DNA of 64,000 nucleotides from UBA1672 sp963977495. Lineage in GTDB: Bacteria > Pseudomonadota > Alphaproteobacteria > Micavibrionales > Micavibrionaceae. Location of the stretch: positions 1 through 64,000 of the forward strand of contig CAXBOT010000007.1 of NCBI GenBank assembly GCA_963977495.1, written 5' to 3'. A program made the position numbers and the translations under genes. Positions 9,610-18,833 of the stretch are shown here, in pieces. The notes below the pieces were generated by a model. That model did not search any database. It was not told where the DNA came from and saw nothing but the letters and a program-made list of their open reading frames with translations. Every line of letters begins with the position of its first letter. Within the stretch, counting starts at the first letter, position 1.

Positions 9610-11002
9610 TACCTCTCCTCCCCCCGAAGAGCAAAGTGTTAATGAGCAAGGTCAGTGGGGCGCGATCCGTCAGAGCTGGGCAAAGGAAAGAGCCAATATT
9701 GCTCAGGCCAGAGCCACAGCATTTTTCGATGCGGATGACCAACTGCCCCTTTCAAAACATTTGTTATTGGTGGCCATTGCGAGTTTCTTCTTGATGTTTG
9801 TCGTCTGGGCGAATTGGGCGACGCTGGATGAGGTGACGCGCGGTACGGGTAAAATCATCCCTTCGAGCGAGGTGCAGGCTCTGCAAAGTCTTGAGCCGGG
9901 GATTGTTGAGGAGTTTATGGTCAAGGAAGGCGATTCTGTTGAAAAGGGGCAGGTTCTTGTTCGGTTACGTGATATTGAGGCTGCGTCTGATTTGGGCGCG
10001 AACCGTGCGCGATATTTAGGGTTATTGGCAACCATTACACGTCTTCAGGCTGAAGCGGAAGGGCGCGAGATTGTAAACTTCCCTGATGAAGTTGTGAAAG
10101 ATGCACCGCATAGTGTTGAGGAGGAACTTAATTCTTTCCGTGCGAATATGCTCCAGCTGGCCGGACAAAAGAATGTTCTGCAAAAACAATTGACCCAACG
10201 TGAACAGGAACTCGATGAACTCAACAGCCGTATTGGTGATTTGAAGGGGGTCGTTCATTTACAGCGCAAAGAAATGAACATGATCGCACCGTTGGTGGAA
10301 AAAGGCTCTGCGCCTAAGTTAGAGTTGCTACAGCTAAAGCGCGGCATGCAAGAGCGTATGTCTGAATTGAACGGTTTGACATCAAGCCTGCCACGCGCAA
10401 AATCTGCCATTGAGGAAGCCAAAGCCAGAATGGAAGAAATTCAACAAACAGCAAAGACCGAGGCGCAGTCAGAGCTCGCCGCGACATTGAATGAATTGAA
10501 TGAAATTCGTGAACGTTTAAGCGGTTTGAAAGAGCGTAAGTTCAGAAAAGAAATGAAATCGCCGGTATCAGGCACTATTCAGGAACTGACGGTGAATACA
10601 GTGGGCGGTGTTGTGCGTGCAGGCGAAGATCTGATTAAGATCGTGCCTAAAGACGATCAGTTGATTGTTGATGCGCGCGTGAATCCGTCGGATCGCGCCT
10701 TTATTTATCCGGGGCAACAGGCAGTCATTAAAATAACCGCTTATGATTTTTCAATATATGGCGGGCTGAAGGGCGAGTTGTTGGATATTTCTGCCGATAC
10801 GATTGAAGATGAAAAGGGCAACCCGTTTTACCGCGTGCGTTTGCGTACCTATGAGACGGAACTAAAACGCAGAGGCGAGGTTTTGCCGATTATTCCGGGG
10901 ATGGTCACAAGTGTTGATATCCTTACGGGTAAAAAGACCGTGATGCAATATTTGCTCAAGCCATTGATTAAAACAATGGATAGCGCAATGAATGAGCGTT
11001 GA
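9602..11002 (+). CDS. HlyD/LapC-family membrane fusion protein
   Basis: A 466-residue periplasmic adaptor of type I secretion. I chose ATG 9602 (MSDTSPPPEE) over the upstream GTG 9572 because GGAG lies about 7 nt before it and it overlaps the ABC gene by 8 nt in the common ATG...TGA manner. One transmembrane helix (SKHLLLVAIASFFLMFVVWA, about residues 50-69) is followed by a biotinyl/lipoyl-like half (GTGKIIPSSEVQALQSLEPG), a long coiled coil from about residue 165 to 310, the second lipoyl half (KSPVSGTIQELTVNTVGGVV) and a beta-barrel domain ending IIPGMVTSVDILTGKKTV, the hallmark C-terminus of the family. It bridges the ABC protein and the TolC-like channel. Confidence 0.95.
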   Translation: MSDTSPPPEEQSVNEQGQWGAIRQSWAKERANIAQARATAFFDADDQLPLSKHLLLVAIASFFLMFVVWANWATLDEVTRGTGKIIPSSEVQALQSLEPGIVEEFMVKEGDSVEKGQVLVRLRDIEAASDLGANRARYLGLLATITRLQAEAEGREIVNFPDEVVKDAPHSVEEELNSFRANMLQLAGQKNVLQKQLTQREQELDELNSRIGDLKGVVHLQRKEMNMIAPLVEKGSAPKLELLQLKRGMQERMSELNGLTSSLPRAKSAIEEAKARMEEIQQTAKTEAQSELAATLNELNEIRERLSGLKERKFRKEMKSPVSGTIQELTVNTVGGVVRAGEDLIKIVPKDDQLIVDARVNPSDRAFIYPGQQAVIKITAYDFSIYGGLKGELLDISADTIEDEKGNPFYRVRLRTYETELKRRGEVLPIIPGMVTSVDILTGKKTVMQYLLKPLIKTMDSAMNER

Positions 11003-11025
11003 TGTTGTGTGAGAGGGGGAGGGCG

Positions 11026-11406
11026 TTAAGCCTTAACCCATTCAAGAGCGTCGTCCAGTTTATCTTCTGTAAATAGTTTCATTTCACCTGAGAAGAGTGC
11101 CTGTTTCATGCTTCTTTGGAAAAGCTCGCTTTCGGGCGGGTTAATAAGCGCCGCTTTTTTCAGTTTTTTGCCAAGCATCGCCGCTGCAAACATATCCGCT
11201 TTAGCGGCATCAAATTCCCAACCTTTAAAATCCTTATAGTAAATCAATATACGGATTTCGTTATATTTCTCTGCCATAGCTTCTATACGCGGCAGAAAAT
11301 TATCTTTGTAACCATCTTCAGAAATAACCCGATCAATCTTCATGCACAGTACTCTGTCCGTGGTTTCGGGCATTACGATGTTATATTTTTCGTTTGCTTC
11401 AGTCAT
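11026..11406 (-). CDS. SpoIIAA-like (STAS-fold) protein
   Basis: A 126-residue soluble protein resembling the SpoIIAA-like family: an alternating beta-alpha pattern with RVLCMKIDRVISEDGY and a central IRILIYYKDFKGWEFDAAKAD, then a helix and the C-terminal DALEWVKA. Members are small proteins of unclear role, thought to bind lipids or regulators. The longer frame to 11469 exists, but the ATG at 11406 has GAGG 8 nt upstream and fits family length. It is convergent with the exporter operon and ends 23 nt from it. Confidence 0.72.
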   Translation of the reverse strand: MTEANEKYNIVMPETTDRVLCMKIDRVISEDGYKDNFLPRIEAMAEKYNEIRILIYYKDFKGWEFDAAKADMFAAAMLGKKLKKAALINPPESELFQRSMKQALFSGEMKLFTEDKLDDALEWVKA

Positions 11407-11641
11407 AGCTACGACCTCGTATTTATTTGGTTTGGTAATCGTATAATTAATTTCAACCACTAATATCATATATGTTCAACTGAAATCCAATTTTTTCTTT
11501 ATATTTCATATATTTACATTATCTAATGTATGTGCGTGCCGATAGTGATTATTTGTCTGATACTTGTATTTTCATAGTGAAAGGGGCTTGCAAAAGCTTT
11601 CATAATGGGCTTTTTACTAAGGGTAGATTAGGATTACACAT

Positions 11642-13630
11642 ATGGAAAAGCTAAAATCAATGCCAGAGAACACAGTCAATATAACAATGCCCGACGGATC
11701 AATCAGAACATATGATTCAGGTGTGACGGGAATGGATATTGCCAATGATATTTCCAAATCTTTGGCGAAAGCCTCGATCGGCATCAAACTTGATGGTGAA
11801 TTGAGTGATTTATCACTGCCGATTGAGCAGGATATATCGATTGATATCGTCAAGCGCGACCATGCGGATGCCCTTGAAATGATCCGTCATGATGCGGCGC
11901 ATGTCATGGCGGAAGCCGTCCAAACATTATTTCCGGGTACACAAGTGACCATCGGGCCGTCTATTGAAAATGGGTTCTATTACGATTTTGCGCGCAACGA
12001 ACCATTTTCCAGCGAAGATTTACCCGCGATTGAAAAAGAAATGCGTAAAATTGTCGAGCGCGGCGCTGCGTTCGAACGCGAAGTGTGGGACAGGGATAAG
12101 GCGATTGCTTATTTTAAGGAAAAGGGCGAAGCCTATAAGGCCGAATTGATCGAAGATCTGCCCGGCACCGAAGATATTAAAATTTATCGTCAGGGCGACT
12201 GGCTTGATTTATGTCGCGGTCCTCATATGCCAACAACGCGCCATGTGGGCACAGCATTTAAATTACTGAAGGTTGCAGGCGCGTATTGGCGCGGCGATTC
12301 GAATAAGGCCATGTTGACACGTATTTATGGTACGGCGTGGCGTGATGAAAAGGAACTAAACGCCTATCTTCATCAATTGGAAGAAGCAGAAAAACGCGAC
12401 CACCGTAAGCTTGGCAATGAAATGGATTTATACCATTTTCAACCCGAAGCGCAGGGGTCGGTATTCTGGCATCCAAAAGGCTTTACGATTTATAACCAGC
12501 TTGAAGGGTATATTCGCCGCCGCTTGAATAATGTCGGATATCAGGAAATTAAAACACCGCAATTGATTGATAATAAATTATGGGAAGCCTCAGGACATTG
12601 GGGGAAATACCGCGAAAATATGTTTGTCGTCCCTGATGAAGTGCCCAATACCGAAGAAGAAGGCCCGATTGTCAGTGATAAGGCGTTCGAAAAACTGATG
12701 GCTTTGAAGCCGATGAACTGCCCCGCGCATGTTCAGGTGTTCAATCAGGGGATCAAATCATATCGTGATTTGCCGTTGCGCTTGGCCGAGTTCGGATGTT
12801 GTCACCGTAACGAAGCGCATGGCGCGTTGCATGGTTTGATGCGTGTGCGTCAAATGACGCAGGATGATGCGCATATTTTCTGTCGTGAAGATCAAATTAC
12901 ATCGGAATCCGTTGATTTCTGTGACCTTGTGAAGACGGTATATTCTGACCTTGGTTTCGATGATGTACGTGTCGTTTTGGCCTTGCGCCCCGATGTGCGC
13001 GCAGGAACAGACGACGTATGGGACAAGGCCGAAGATGGTTTAAGGCAAGCTTTGGTGGAGGCCGGTCTGGAATTTGAAGAAGCCGAAAATGAAGGCGCGT
13101 TCTACGGCCCGAAAATTGAATATCATATCCGTGATGCGATTGGACGGAGCTGGCAATGCGGCACGCTTCAACTGGACTTTGTTTTGCCTGAGCGTCTGGA
13201 TGCCAGCTATATCGGACAAGATGGCGATAAACACCGCCCTGTAATGCTTCACCGCGCGATACTTGGTTCTTTGGAGCGCTTTATCGGTGTGATGATCGAA
13301 AGTTATGCGGGTAAATTACCGCTATGGCTTGCCCCTGTGCAGTGCGTTGTGGCGACGGTAACCGAAAAGGCCGACGCCTATGCAACTGAATTACACAGAC
13401 AATTGGTTGAGGCAGGGATTCGCGCAGAGTTGGATATTCGTAACGAAAAGATCAATTACAAAGTGCGCGACCATTCTGTGAAGAAAGTGCCCGCCTTGTT
13501 TGTTGTTGGTGCACGTGAGGCAGAGGAGGACACGGTTGCGATCCGTCGTTTAGGCTCTAAGGCTCAAGATGTGAAAGCGGCTGTTCAGGCCATTCAAGAC
13601 CTAGTGCATGAAGGTCGTCCACCGTTTTAG
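11642..13630 (+). CDS. thrS: Threonyl-tRNA synthetase
   Basis: A class II aminoacyl-tRNA synthetase that charges tRNA-Thr (662 residues, usual length about 640-660). Order: TGS domain (ITMPDGSIRTYDSGVTGMDI), the editing SAD domain with HDAAHVMAEA, then the catalytic core with zinc-ligand region MNCPAH, motif 2 FGCCHRNEAHGALHGLMRVR, and motif 3 region VMLHRAILGSLERFIGVMIE, then the anticodon-binding domain. AGGA is 8 nt before ATG 11642; the next ATG (11660) would also give a normal N-terminus. Its 3' end overlaps the convergent unknown gene by 74 nt. infC lies about 0.9 kb downstream, as in many bacteria, but here an unrelated gene separates them. Confidence 0.97.
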   Translation: MEKLKSMPENTVNITMPDGSIRTYDSGVTGMDIANDISKSLAKASIGIKLDGELSDLSLPIEQDISIDIVKRDHADALEMIRHDAAHVMAEAVQTLFPGTQVTIGPSIENGFYYDFARNEPFSSEDLPAIEKEMRKIVERGAAFEREVWDRDKAIAYFKEKGEAYKAELIEDLPGTEDIKIYRQGDWLDLCRGPHMPTTRHVGTAFKLLKVAGAYWRGDSNKAMLTRIYGTAWRDEKELNAYLHQLEEAEKRDHRKLGNEMDLYHFQPEAQGSVFWHPKGFTIYNQLEGYIRRRLNNVGYQEIKTPQLIDNKLWEASGHWGKYRENMFVVPDEVPNTEEEGPIVSDKAFEKLMALKPMNCPAHVQVFNQGIKSYRDLPLRLAEFGCCHRNEAHGALHGLMRVRQMTQDDAHIFCREDQITSESVDFCDLVKTVYSDLGFDDVRVVLALRPDVRAGTDDVWDKAEDGLRQALVEAGLEFEEAENEGAFYGPKIEYHIRDAIGRSWQCGTLQLDFVLPERLDASYIGQDGDKHRPVMLHRAILGSLERFIGVMIESYAGKLPLWLAPVQCVVATVTEKADAYATELHRQLVEAGIRAELDIRNEKINYKVRDHSVKKVPALFVVGAREAEEDTVAIRRLGSKAQDVKAAVQAIQDLVHEGRPPF

Positions 13631-14381
13631 CGCGCTCAATCTGGTGAAGCGTGATATTTTGATCGTCAAGCGTATCAAGGATTTCCTGACGCTTGTCCTG
13701 CGAGATTTCTGAAAATTGCAGTTCATGGTCCTCGCCCGTTTTTTCAAGACCGAAAAAGGCGACGGGCATCTCCAGTAATTCTTGTGATGAGAGTTGATAA
13801 ACCGCGCGTCCGCCTGCCAGACTTTGAAAAAATGCGTCAATATCAACGGCGCGTTGATAGGCTTGCGCCATATCCTCTTCGGAAACAGGTGCGCTTGGTT
13901 TTTGTTTGCTTGACGTAAAATCAAAACGTTCTTTGCCAAGGGCGATGGCGGATTCGAAACTGCCGACAGGTGCAGGTTTTTCAAAATCTTCATGGCCTGC
14001 CGGGTTGAATTTTCGTGTGCCTACAACCGCGCTCATGACGTAACTATGTGTATTACGCGCCGCGGCCAGTTTTTGATTGGTGTCACCGTTATAGGGTTCG
14101 CGGAGTAATGTTTGCTCGACCACACCCGCCAAGGCCTCACCGCGCGCGGTTGAATTATGGGCGAGGGCAGCAATATGCATTGCATCATGGAATTCGTTGC
14201 GTAAATCAGGCTCGCCAAAATCATAGAGGTTATGCGTGCTGACGAATAATTGGATGGCTTGCCCCATCGTATAGTGTGTGTCGATGCCGGATTCTTCGCA
14301 AGCCTCTTTCGAACGAGCGAAGTTCGACTCGTTTTCCTGCAACTGTATATTTAATTTATCCATATAACTCAGATCTGACAT
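13557..14381 (-). CDS. Hypothetical protein of unknown function
   Basis: A 274-residue soluble protein that I do not recognise. It has no signal peptide or membrane segment and is acidic and Gln/Glu-rich. Residues 64-76 read FHDAMHIAALAHN, a histidine cluster (HDAMH, 65-69) close to but not identical with a zinc HExxH motif. The tail shows helical segments such as DKRQEILDTLDDQNITLHQIE. It is encoded opposite thrS and infC, and its last 74 nt are antisense to the thrS 3' end. The start at ATG 14381 lacks a good ribosome site; ATG 14363 is possible. It is kept as a gene because the frame is long, has normal composition, and fills the thrS-infC gap. Confidence 0.7.
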   Translation of the reverse strand: MSDLSYMDKLNIQLQENESNFARSKEACEESGIDTHYTMGQAIQLFVSTHNLYDFGEPDLRNEFHDAMHIAALAHNSTARGEALAGVVEQTLLREPYNGDTNQKLAAARNTHSYVMSAVVGTRKFNPAGHEDFEKPAPVGSFESAIALGKERFDFTSSKQKPSAPVSEEDMAQAYQRAVDIDAFFQSLAGGRAVYQLSSQELLEMPVAFFGLEKTGEDHELQFSEISQDKRQEILDTLDDQNITLHQIERAKTVDDLHALGLEWPEQPLSHLEP

Positions 14382-14550
14382 ATTTGTCTTTTACCATAAG
14401 GGCGGTTTTCGGGCAAATTATCATTGTGAAGACAATGAGATATATATTTCTTACCCAAGCTGAGTGGAAAGGCTTGCAGATAAATAAAAACAGCCTTATT
14501 AATGTTTTTCTAATCAATTTTGTATTTAATGTATGATGCTGAACTATAGA

Positions 14551-14566
14551 AGGAGAGGCAACTATT
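14551..14566 (+). promoter_or_regulatory. infC ribosome-binding site and AUU start
   Basis: AGGAG at 14551-14555 with the ATT at 14564-14566. The spacing of 8 nt is optimal for ATT and is too long (29 nt) for the downstream ATG at 14585, so the sequence itself favours the rare start codon. Confidence 0.85.
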
Positions 14567-15103
14567 TCTAGACCACAAAGACCAATGCCCAGAAAAGATG
14601 CTGGGCCACGTATAAATTCTGATATTACAGCTCCCGAAGTGCGACTTGTAGATGCCGAGGGGGAAATGAAAGGTGTTGTTGATTTAAAAACAGCGCTGGC
14701 GATGGCAGAAGATGAAGGACTAGACTTGGTTGAGCTATCTCCGAATGCGGAGCCGCCGGTTTGTAAAATTCTCGATTACGGCAAGTATAAGTACGAGCAG
14801 CAGAAAAAAGCCAACGAAGCACGCAAGAAGCAAAAGACTGTTGATGTGAAAGAGGTTAAAATGAGCCCGCGCATCGAAAAGAATGACTATGATGTCAAAA
14901 TGCGTAATGCGCGCCGTTTCCTCGAATCTGGTGATAAAGTCAAGGTTTCAATGCGGTTTCGCGGACGTGAAATGGCACACCAAAATATCGGCAGAGATTT
15001 GTTCTTGAAGATGCAAGGCGAGCTTGATGAGTTGGCGAGTGTCGAATTGGAACCAAAATTCGAAGGCCGCCAAATGATTATGATCTTGGCGCCAAGAGCT
15101 TAA
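14564..15103 (+). CDS. infC: Translation initiation factor IF-3 (AUU start codon)
   Basis: IF-3 (179 residues) binds the 30S subunit and polices start-codon choice. The N-domain includes GPRINSDITAPEVRLVDAEG and VELSPNAEPPVCKILDYGKY, followed by a Lys-rich linker and a C-domain with MRFRGREMAHQNIG. I place the start at ATT 14564 (ISRPQRPMPRK) instead of the ATG at 14585. AGGAG (14551-14555) stands 8 nt before the ATT, the ATG has no ribosome site, and the SRPQRP leader is typical of alphaproteobacterial IF-3. An AUU start is known in E. coli infC and gives autoregulation, because IF-3 discriminates against non-AUG starts. rpmI and rplT do not follow; a terminator does. Confidence 0.95.
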   Translation: MSRPQRPMPRKDAGPRINSDITAPEVRLVDAEGEMKGVVDLKTALAMAEDEGLDLVELSPNAEPPVCKILDYGKYKYEQQKKANEARKKQKTVDVKEVKMSPRIEKNDYDVKMRNARRFLESGDKVKVSMRFRGREMAHQNIGRDLFLKMQGELDELASVELEPKFEGRQMIMILAPRA

Positions 15104-15128
15104 GTTTTAAACGCAGATATAATTTTTG

Positions 15129-15160
15129 AAAGAACGCGATTTTTATTTGCGTTCTTTTTA
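15129..15160 (+). terminator. Rho-independent terminator after infC
   Basis: Perfect 9-bp stem AAAGAACGC (15129-15137) / GCGTTCTTT (15149-15157), 11-nt loop, followed by a T-rich tail. It ends the infC transcript before cvpA. Confidence 0.85.
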
Positions 15161-15264
15161 TTTGGGTATTTTTTGACGATTGGCATAAGACTTGCATTTT
15201 TGGAAATGATGCCTTATCAGTATCACCTTATTTCAATAAATATTTATACAGATTGGGAAACACC

Positions 15265-16032
15265 ATGATTGTCGATGTAATTGCTGCGCTTATAATGCTT
15301 GCGTCTATTGGAATTGCAATTTTGCGGGGATTTATTCGCGAAGTCTTGACAATCTTTGGTCTTGTTGGTGGCGCGGTTGCAGCCTATGTCGGCGGCCCGT
15401 TATTGACGCCAACTGTGCGCGGATGGCTTGGTGTTGTTGAAGGCGAAGAAGATCCTGAGAAGTTATTCGGTGTTGTGCCTTACCCATTGCTGGGCGATAT
15501 TCTTGCCTATGCGGCTGTCTTTATTGTGTTTGTTATTCTACTTTCTGTGTTGAGCCATTTCTTGGCCGCATCAGTTAAAAGTCTGGGACTAGGCGCAGTT
15601 GATCGTACACTTGGTATGGTTTTCGGTATTGCGCGCGGTATTTTGTTTTTAGGGCTGCTTTATTTGCCGATCTATTATCTGGTTGGTGACAAGCAAATGA
15701 AGGACGGCGAATGGGAATGGCTTAAAGACAGTAAAAGTCGTGTCTATCTGGAGGCCACAGCAGGCTGGATCGATGGTTTCATTCCAAAGGATGAGAACAT
15801 CAATTATGAAGATGCCGGTGATAAAATGAATGCCATGAACGAAGCACGTAAGAAGCTTGAAGACATGGATTTGCTTCCAAAGGGCGAAGAGAATAAAGAC
15901 ACCAGCACTGAGAAAAAACCCGATGCAGAGCATAAAGAAGGCTATTCCGAAGACTTCAGAGACAAGATGGATAAGCTGATCGAAGATGCAACCGCTGGCG
16001 GTGAAGATAAGCCAAAGCCGTATAATCAGTAG
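15265..16032 (+). CDS. cvpA: CvpA family membrane protein
   Basis: A 255-residue inner-membrane protein of the CvpA/colicin V production family. Four hydrophobic segments occupy the first about 145 residues, with the family-typical N-terminus VIAALIMLASIGIAILRGF-REVLTI and VDRTLGMVFGIARGILFLGLL. A charged, Lys/Glu/Asp-rich cytoplasmic tail follows. The start is ATG 15265 (GGGA about 6 nt upstream); a TTG at 15253 is in frame but less likely. In E. coli cvpA sits directly before purF. Here purF is next to it but in the opposite, convergent orientation, so the association is kept without a shared operon. The molecular role is not established. Confidence 0.85.
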   Translation: MIVDVIAALIMLASIGIAILRGFIREVLTIFGLVGGAVAAYVGGPLLTPTVRGWLGVVEGEEDPEKLFGVVPYPLLGDILAYAAVFIVFVILLSVLSHFLAASVKSLGLGAVDRTLGMVFGIARGILFLGLLYLPIYYLVGDKQMKDGEWEWLKDSKSRVYLEATAGWIDGFIPKDENINYEDAGDKMNAMNEARKKLEDMDLLPKGEENKDTSTEKKPDAEHKEGYSEDFRDKMDKLIEDATAGGEDKPKPYNQ

Positions 16033-16079
16033 ATCAAGCGGCCTTTCTTTATATCACGATATCACGCGATATTTACAAG

Positions 16080-17603
16080 CTATGCGTTGCTGTATAAATC
16101 GACGCATTGTCCGCCGATATTCGCGTTGCCCTGATTTTTGGATGAATCATTACGCGCGGCTTCGATCTTTTTGAAATAGATTTCATTGATATCGCCTGTA
16201 ACATAATCCCCGTCAAAGACAGAACAATCGAAAGTGCGGCTTCCTTCCGGCTCGTCACTCGGCGTTGCGGCCTTGATTAAATCTTCTATGTCTTGATAGA
16301 CCAGCCAATCAGCACCGATTTCATCTTTGATTTGCTCTTCTGTTTTGCCATGAGCGACCAGCTCTGACTTCACAGCCATATCGATGCCATAAACATTAGG
16401 ATAGCGGATCGGCGGCGCAGCAGAGGCAAAGTAAACCTTTTTCGCACCGGCGTCGCGTGCCATGTCGATGATTTTCCGTGATGTCGTACCGCGCACAATC
16501 GAATCATCCACCAGTAGGACATTTTTATCCTGAAACTCCAGAGGAATGGGGTTGAGCTTTTGTTTGACGGATTTTTCACGCTCAGCTTGACCAGGCATAA
16601 TAAAGGTACGACCAATATAGCGGTTTTTGACAAAGCCCTCACGGAATTTCAAATGCATTCTATAGGCCAGTTCCATGGCGCACGGGCGGCTGGATTCGGG
16701 GATAGGGATGACGACATCAATATCATGGTCGGGAAATTCGCGTAAAATTTTCTGCGCCAGATATTCCCCCATACGCACCCGCGCCTTATAGACAGAACTG
16801 CCGTCTAATATAGAATCAGGGCGGGCGAAATAGACATGCTCGAAAATACAGGGCTTGTGCACGCGTGAGCCATCGCAGACTTTGGTATGTAATTGTCCTG
16901 CGTGATCAATATAGATGACTTCACCGGGTTTGACGTCACGTTCAAATGTGAAGCCCAACGCATCAAGGGCGACGCTTTCAGAGGCAATCATGTAATCGGT
17001 TGTGCCATCGGCCAATTTTTTCGAGCCATAGACAAGCGGGCGAATACCGTGTGGGTCGCGAAAGGCAAACATGCCATATCCTGAAATCATCCCAACAACC
17101 GCATAAGCGCCGCGGCAGCGTTGATAGAGTCGTTCCATCGCCGTGAAAATATCGGCAGGTGTGGGCGTGTGCTTACCCAGAGTTTGCAGTTCATGCGCGA
17201 CAACGTTGAGCAGAACTTCTGAATCTGAATTGGTGTTGACGTGGCGTAAGTCTGTTTTGAATAAGTCTTTGGTTAATTCTTCCTGATTGGTCAGGTTACC
17301 GTTATGCGCCAGCACAATACCATATGGAGAATTAACATAGAGCGGCTGGGATTCTGCGGAGCTTGCCGTACCGGCGGTGGGGTATCTGGCATGCGCAATT
17401 CCGTAATTGCCGCGTAAGTGAGTCATGTGATCGAGTGTGAAAATGTCACGCACCATGCCGTTGCTTTTACGCAGGAAAAACTTTCCGTTCTCTTCTGTGA
17501 CGATGCCTGCGGCGTCTTGTCCGCGGTGTTGTAAAATTGTCAGGGCATCATAAAGCGCGTGATTAACAGGGGAGTGAGAGAAAATTCCGACGATACCACA
17601 CAT
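16080..17603 (-). CDS. purF: Amidophosphoribosyltransferase
   Basis: This enzyme catalyses the first committed step of purine synthesis: PRPP plus glutamine to 5-phosphoribosylamine (507 residues). The start is set at ATG 17603, so the protein begins MCGIVGIFS; the Cys becomes the N-terminal nucleophile of the Ntn glutaminase domain after Met removal, and AGGAAG lies 8-9 nt upstream. An in-frame extension to 17636 would bury this Cys and is rejected. The glutaminase half contains HARYPTAG and AHNGNLTN; the phosphoribosyltransferase half contains the PRPP loop VLLVDDSIVRGTTSRKI. The CPxC-type Fe-S signature of Bacillus-type enzymes was not looked for residue by residue. Confidence 0.97.
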   Translation of the reverse strand: MCGIVGIFSHSPVNHALYDALTILQHRGQDAAGIVTEENGKFFLRKSNGMVRDIFTLDHMTHLRGNYGIAHARYPTAGTASSAESQPLYVNSPYGIVLAHNGNLTNQEELTKDLFKTDLRHVNTNSDSEVLLNVVAHELQTLGKHTPTPADIFTAMERLYQRCRGAYAVVGMISGYGMFAFRDPHGIRPLVYGSKKLADGTTDYMIASESVALDALGFTFERDVKPGEVIYIDHAGQLHTKVCDGSRVHKPCIFEHVYFARPDSILDGSSVYKARVRMGEYLAQKILREFPDHDIDVVIPIPESSRPCAMELAYRMHLKFREGFVKNRYIGRTFIMPGQAEREKSVKQKLNPIPLEFQDKNVLLVDDSIVRGTTSRKIIDMARDAGAKKVYFASAAPPIRYPNVYGIDMAVKSELVAHGKTEEQIKDEIGADWLVYQDIEDLIKAATPSDEPEGSRTFDCSVFDGDYVTGDINEIYFKKIEAARNDSSKNQGNANIGGQCVDLYSNA

Positions 17604-17727
17604 GCGTATATCTTCCTTTATGCAAACATTATGCAAAATTGCACGATTGATGTGAGATCACAAAATATGGGTAAATGACTTGTTTTTCAAGCTAATTATG
17701 GCGCGGCGTGGATGGCGGTGTTGATAT

Positions 17728-17760
17728 AAAAAAAGCGTCATCCAATGACAACGCTTTTTA
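17728..17760 (-). terminator. Terminator after mscS
   Basis: The stem AAAAAGCGT.../...ACGCTTTTT (17730-17738 with 17751-17759), with an inner GTCA/TGAC pairing, is followed on the minus strand by seven T residues (complement of 17728-17734). It lies 27 nt past the mscS stop. Confidence 0.8.
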
Positions 17761-17786
17761 ATAAAGATTTTATCGGTATAGAAGGG

Positions 17787-18627
17787 CTATGCGGCCTTCT
17801 CTTTTGATGCTGTTTTGGGAGATTTTTTCTCTGCCTTTGATTGATTGGCGGCCATTTGTGTCATCTCGATCGTGCGCGTTGGGAACGGTATGGAAATACC
17901 ATCTTTATCCAATGCTTCTTTGACAGCCTTGATGGTATCAATTTTCAAACCCCAGACATCAGAGGTGTTTGACCAGATCCGCAGCGTGATATCAACCGAA
18001 GATTCGCCAAGATTTGTAACCATAATTTGTGGCTCTTTATCTTTGACCTGCGAAATGCGCTCTTCTTTTTTGATGGCTTTTTCGATTGTTTTGAATGCTT
18101 TGTTGATGTCATCGCCATAGCTGATGCCGAAAACGATGTCCTGACGGCGCGTTGTGTTGCGAGAGAAGTTCTCAATCTCTGTATTCCATAATTTACTGTT
18201 TGGTACAAAGATATAGACATTTTCCGGTGTGGCGAGTTCTGTCACGAATAAGCCTAAAGACTTTACAGTGCCTTTTATAGACCCGCAAATGACGAAGTCA
18301 CCAACGTTGAACGGGCGTAGGATCAGAAGCATAACGCCAGCGGCGACGTTGCTTAATGTTCCTTGTAGGGCAAGGCCAATGGCCAGGCCGGCGGCACCAA
18401 TAATGGCAAGCAAGCTCGCCGTTTGTATGCCGAATTGTTGCAAGACCATAACCAAAGACACTATGAAAAATGGCGTATTTTGCCATACCGCCAAGAAATG
18501 TTTTTAAAGTGCTATCGAGCTTTTTAACTTTTTGAATGACATTCTTTGCTTGGTTGCCCAAGACCCAACCGGCAATAAGAATGGCACCTGCTATAACAAC
18601 ATTAGTAGCGATGGCAACATAGTCCAT
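17787..18627 (-). pseudogene. mscS: Small-conductance mechanosensitive channel MscS, frameshifted in a T5 run
   Basis: Two overlapping minus-strand frames together encode one MscS. The N-part (ATG 18627, AAGGA 6 nt upstream) reads MDYVAIATNVVIAGAILIAG and runs to GGMAKYAIF. The C-part continues IVSLVMVLQQFGIQTASLLA and IGAAGLAIGLALQGTLSN, which is the pore helix TM3, then the beta domain and the C-terminal alpha/beta domain. The switch falls at the A5 run 18466-18470 (T5 in the coding sense). Removing one base joins the parts into a 279-residue protein, close to the E. coli length of 286. As written, the first frame soon runs into unrelated sequence. It could be a true loss, a sequencing or assembly slip, or phase variation. 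MscS releases turgor during osmotic downshift. Confidence 0.88.
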
Positions 18628-18833
18628 AATCTATCCTTCTCTATGAAATTGAAATATTATGTGCCGATTATTAGACAAGTTGGGGGCGCTGCGCAAGGAA
18701 AACACCAAATAATCCCGATTTACGGCATAATAAGACCGTATTTTATGCTTACTATTAAAGATATGATTATCGTTGCGGTATGAGCTTGAACTATTGTCGG
18801 TAGAGCAGTTAAAGTGTGGAGCAAGGGGATTTT

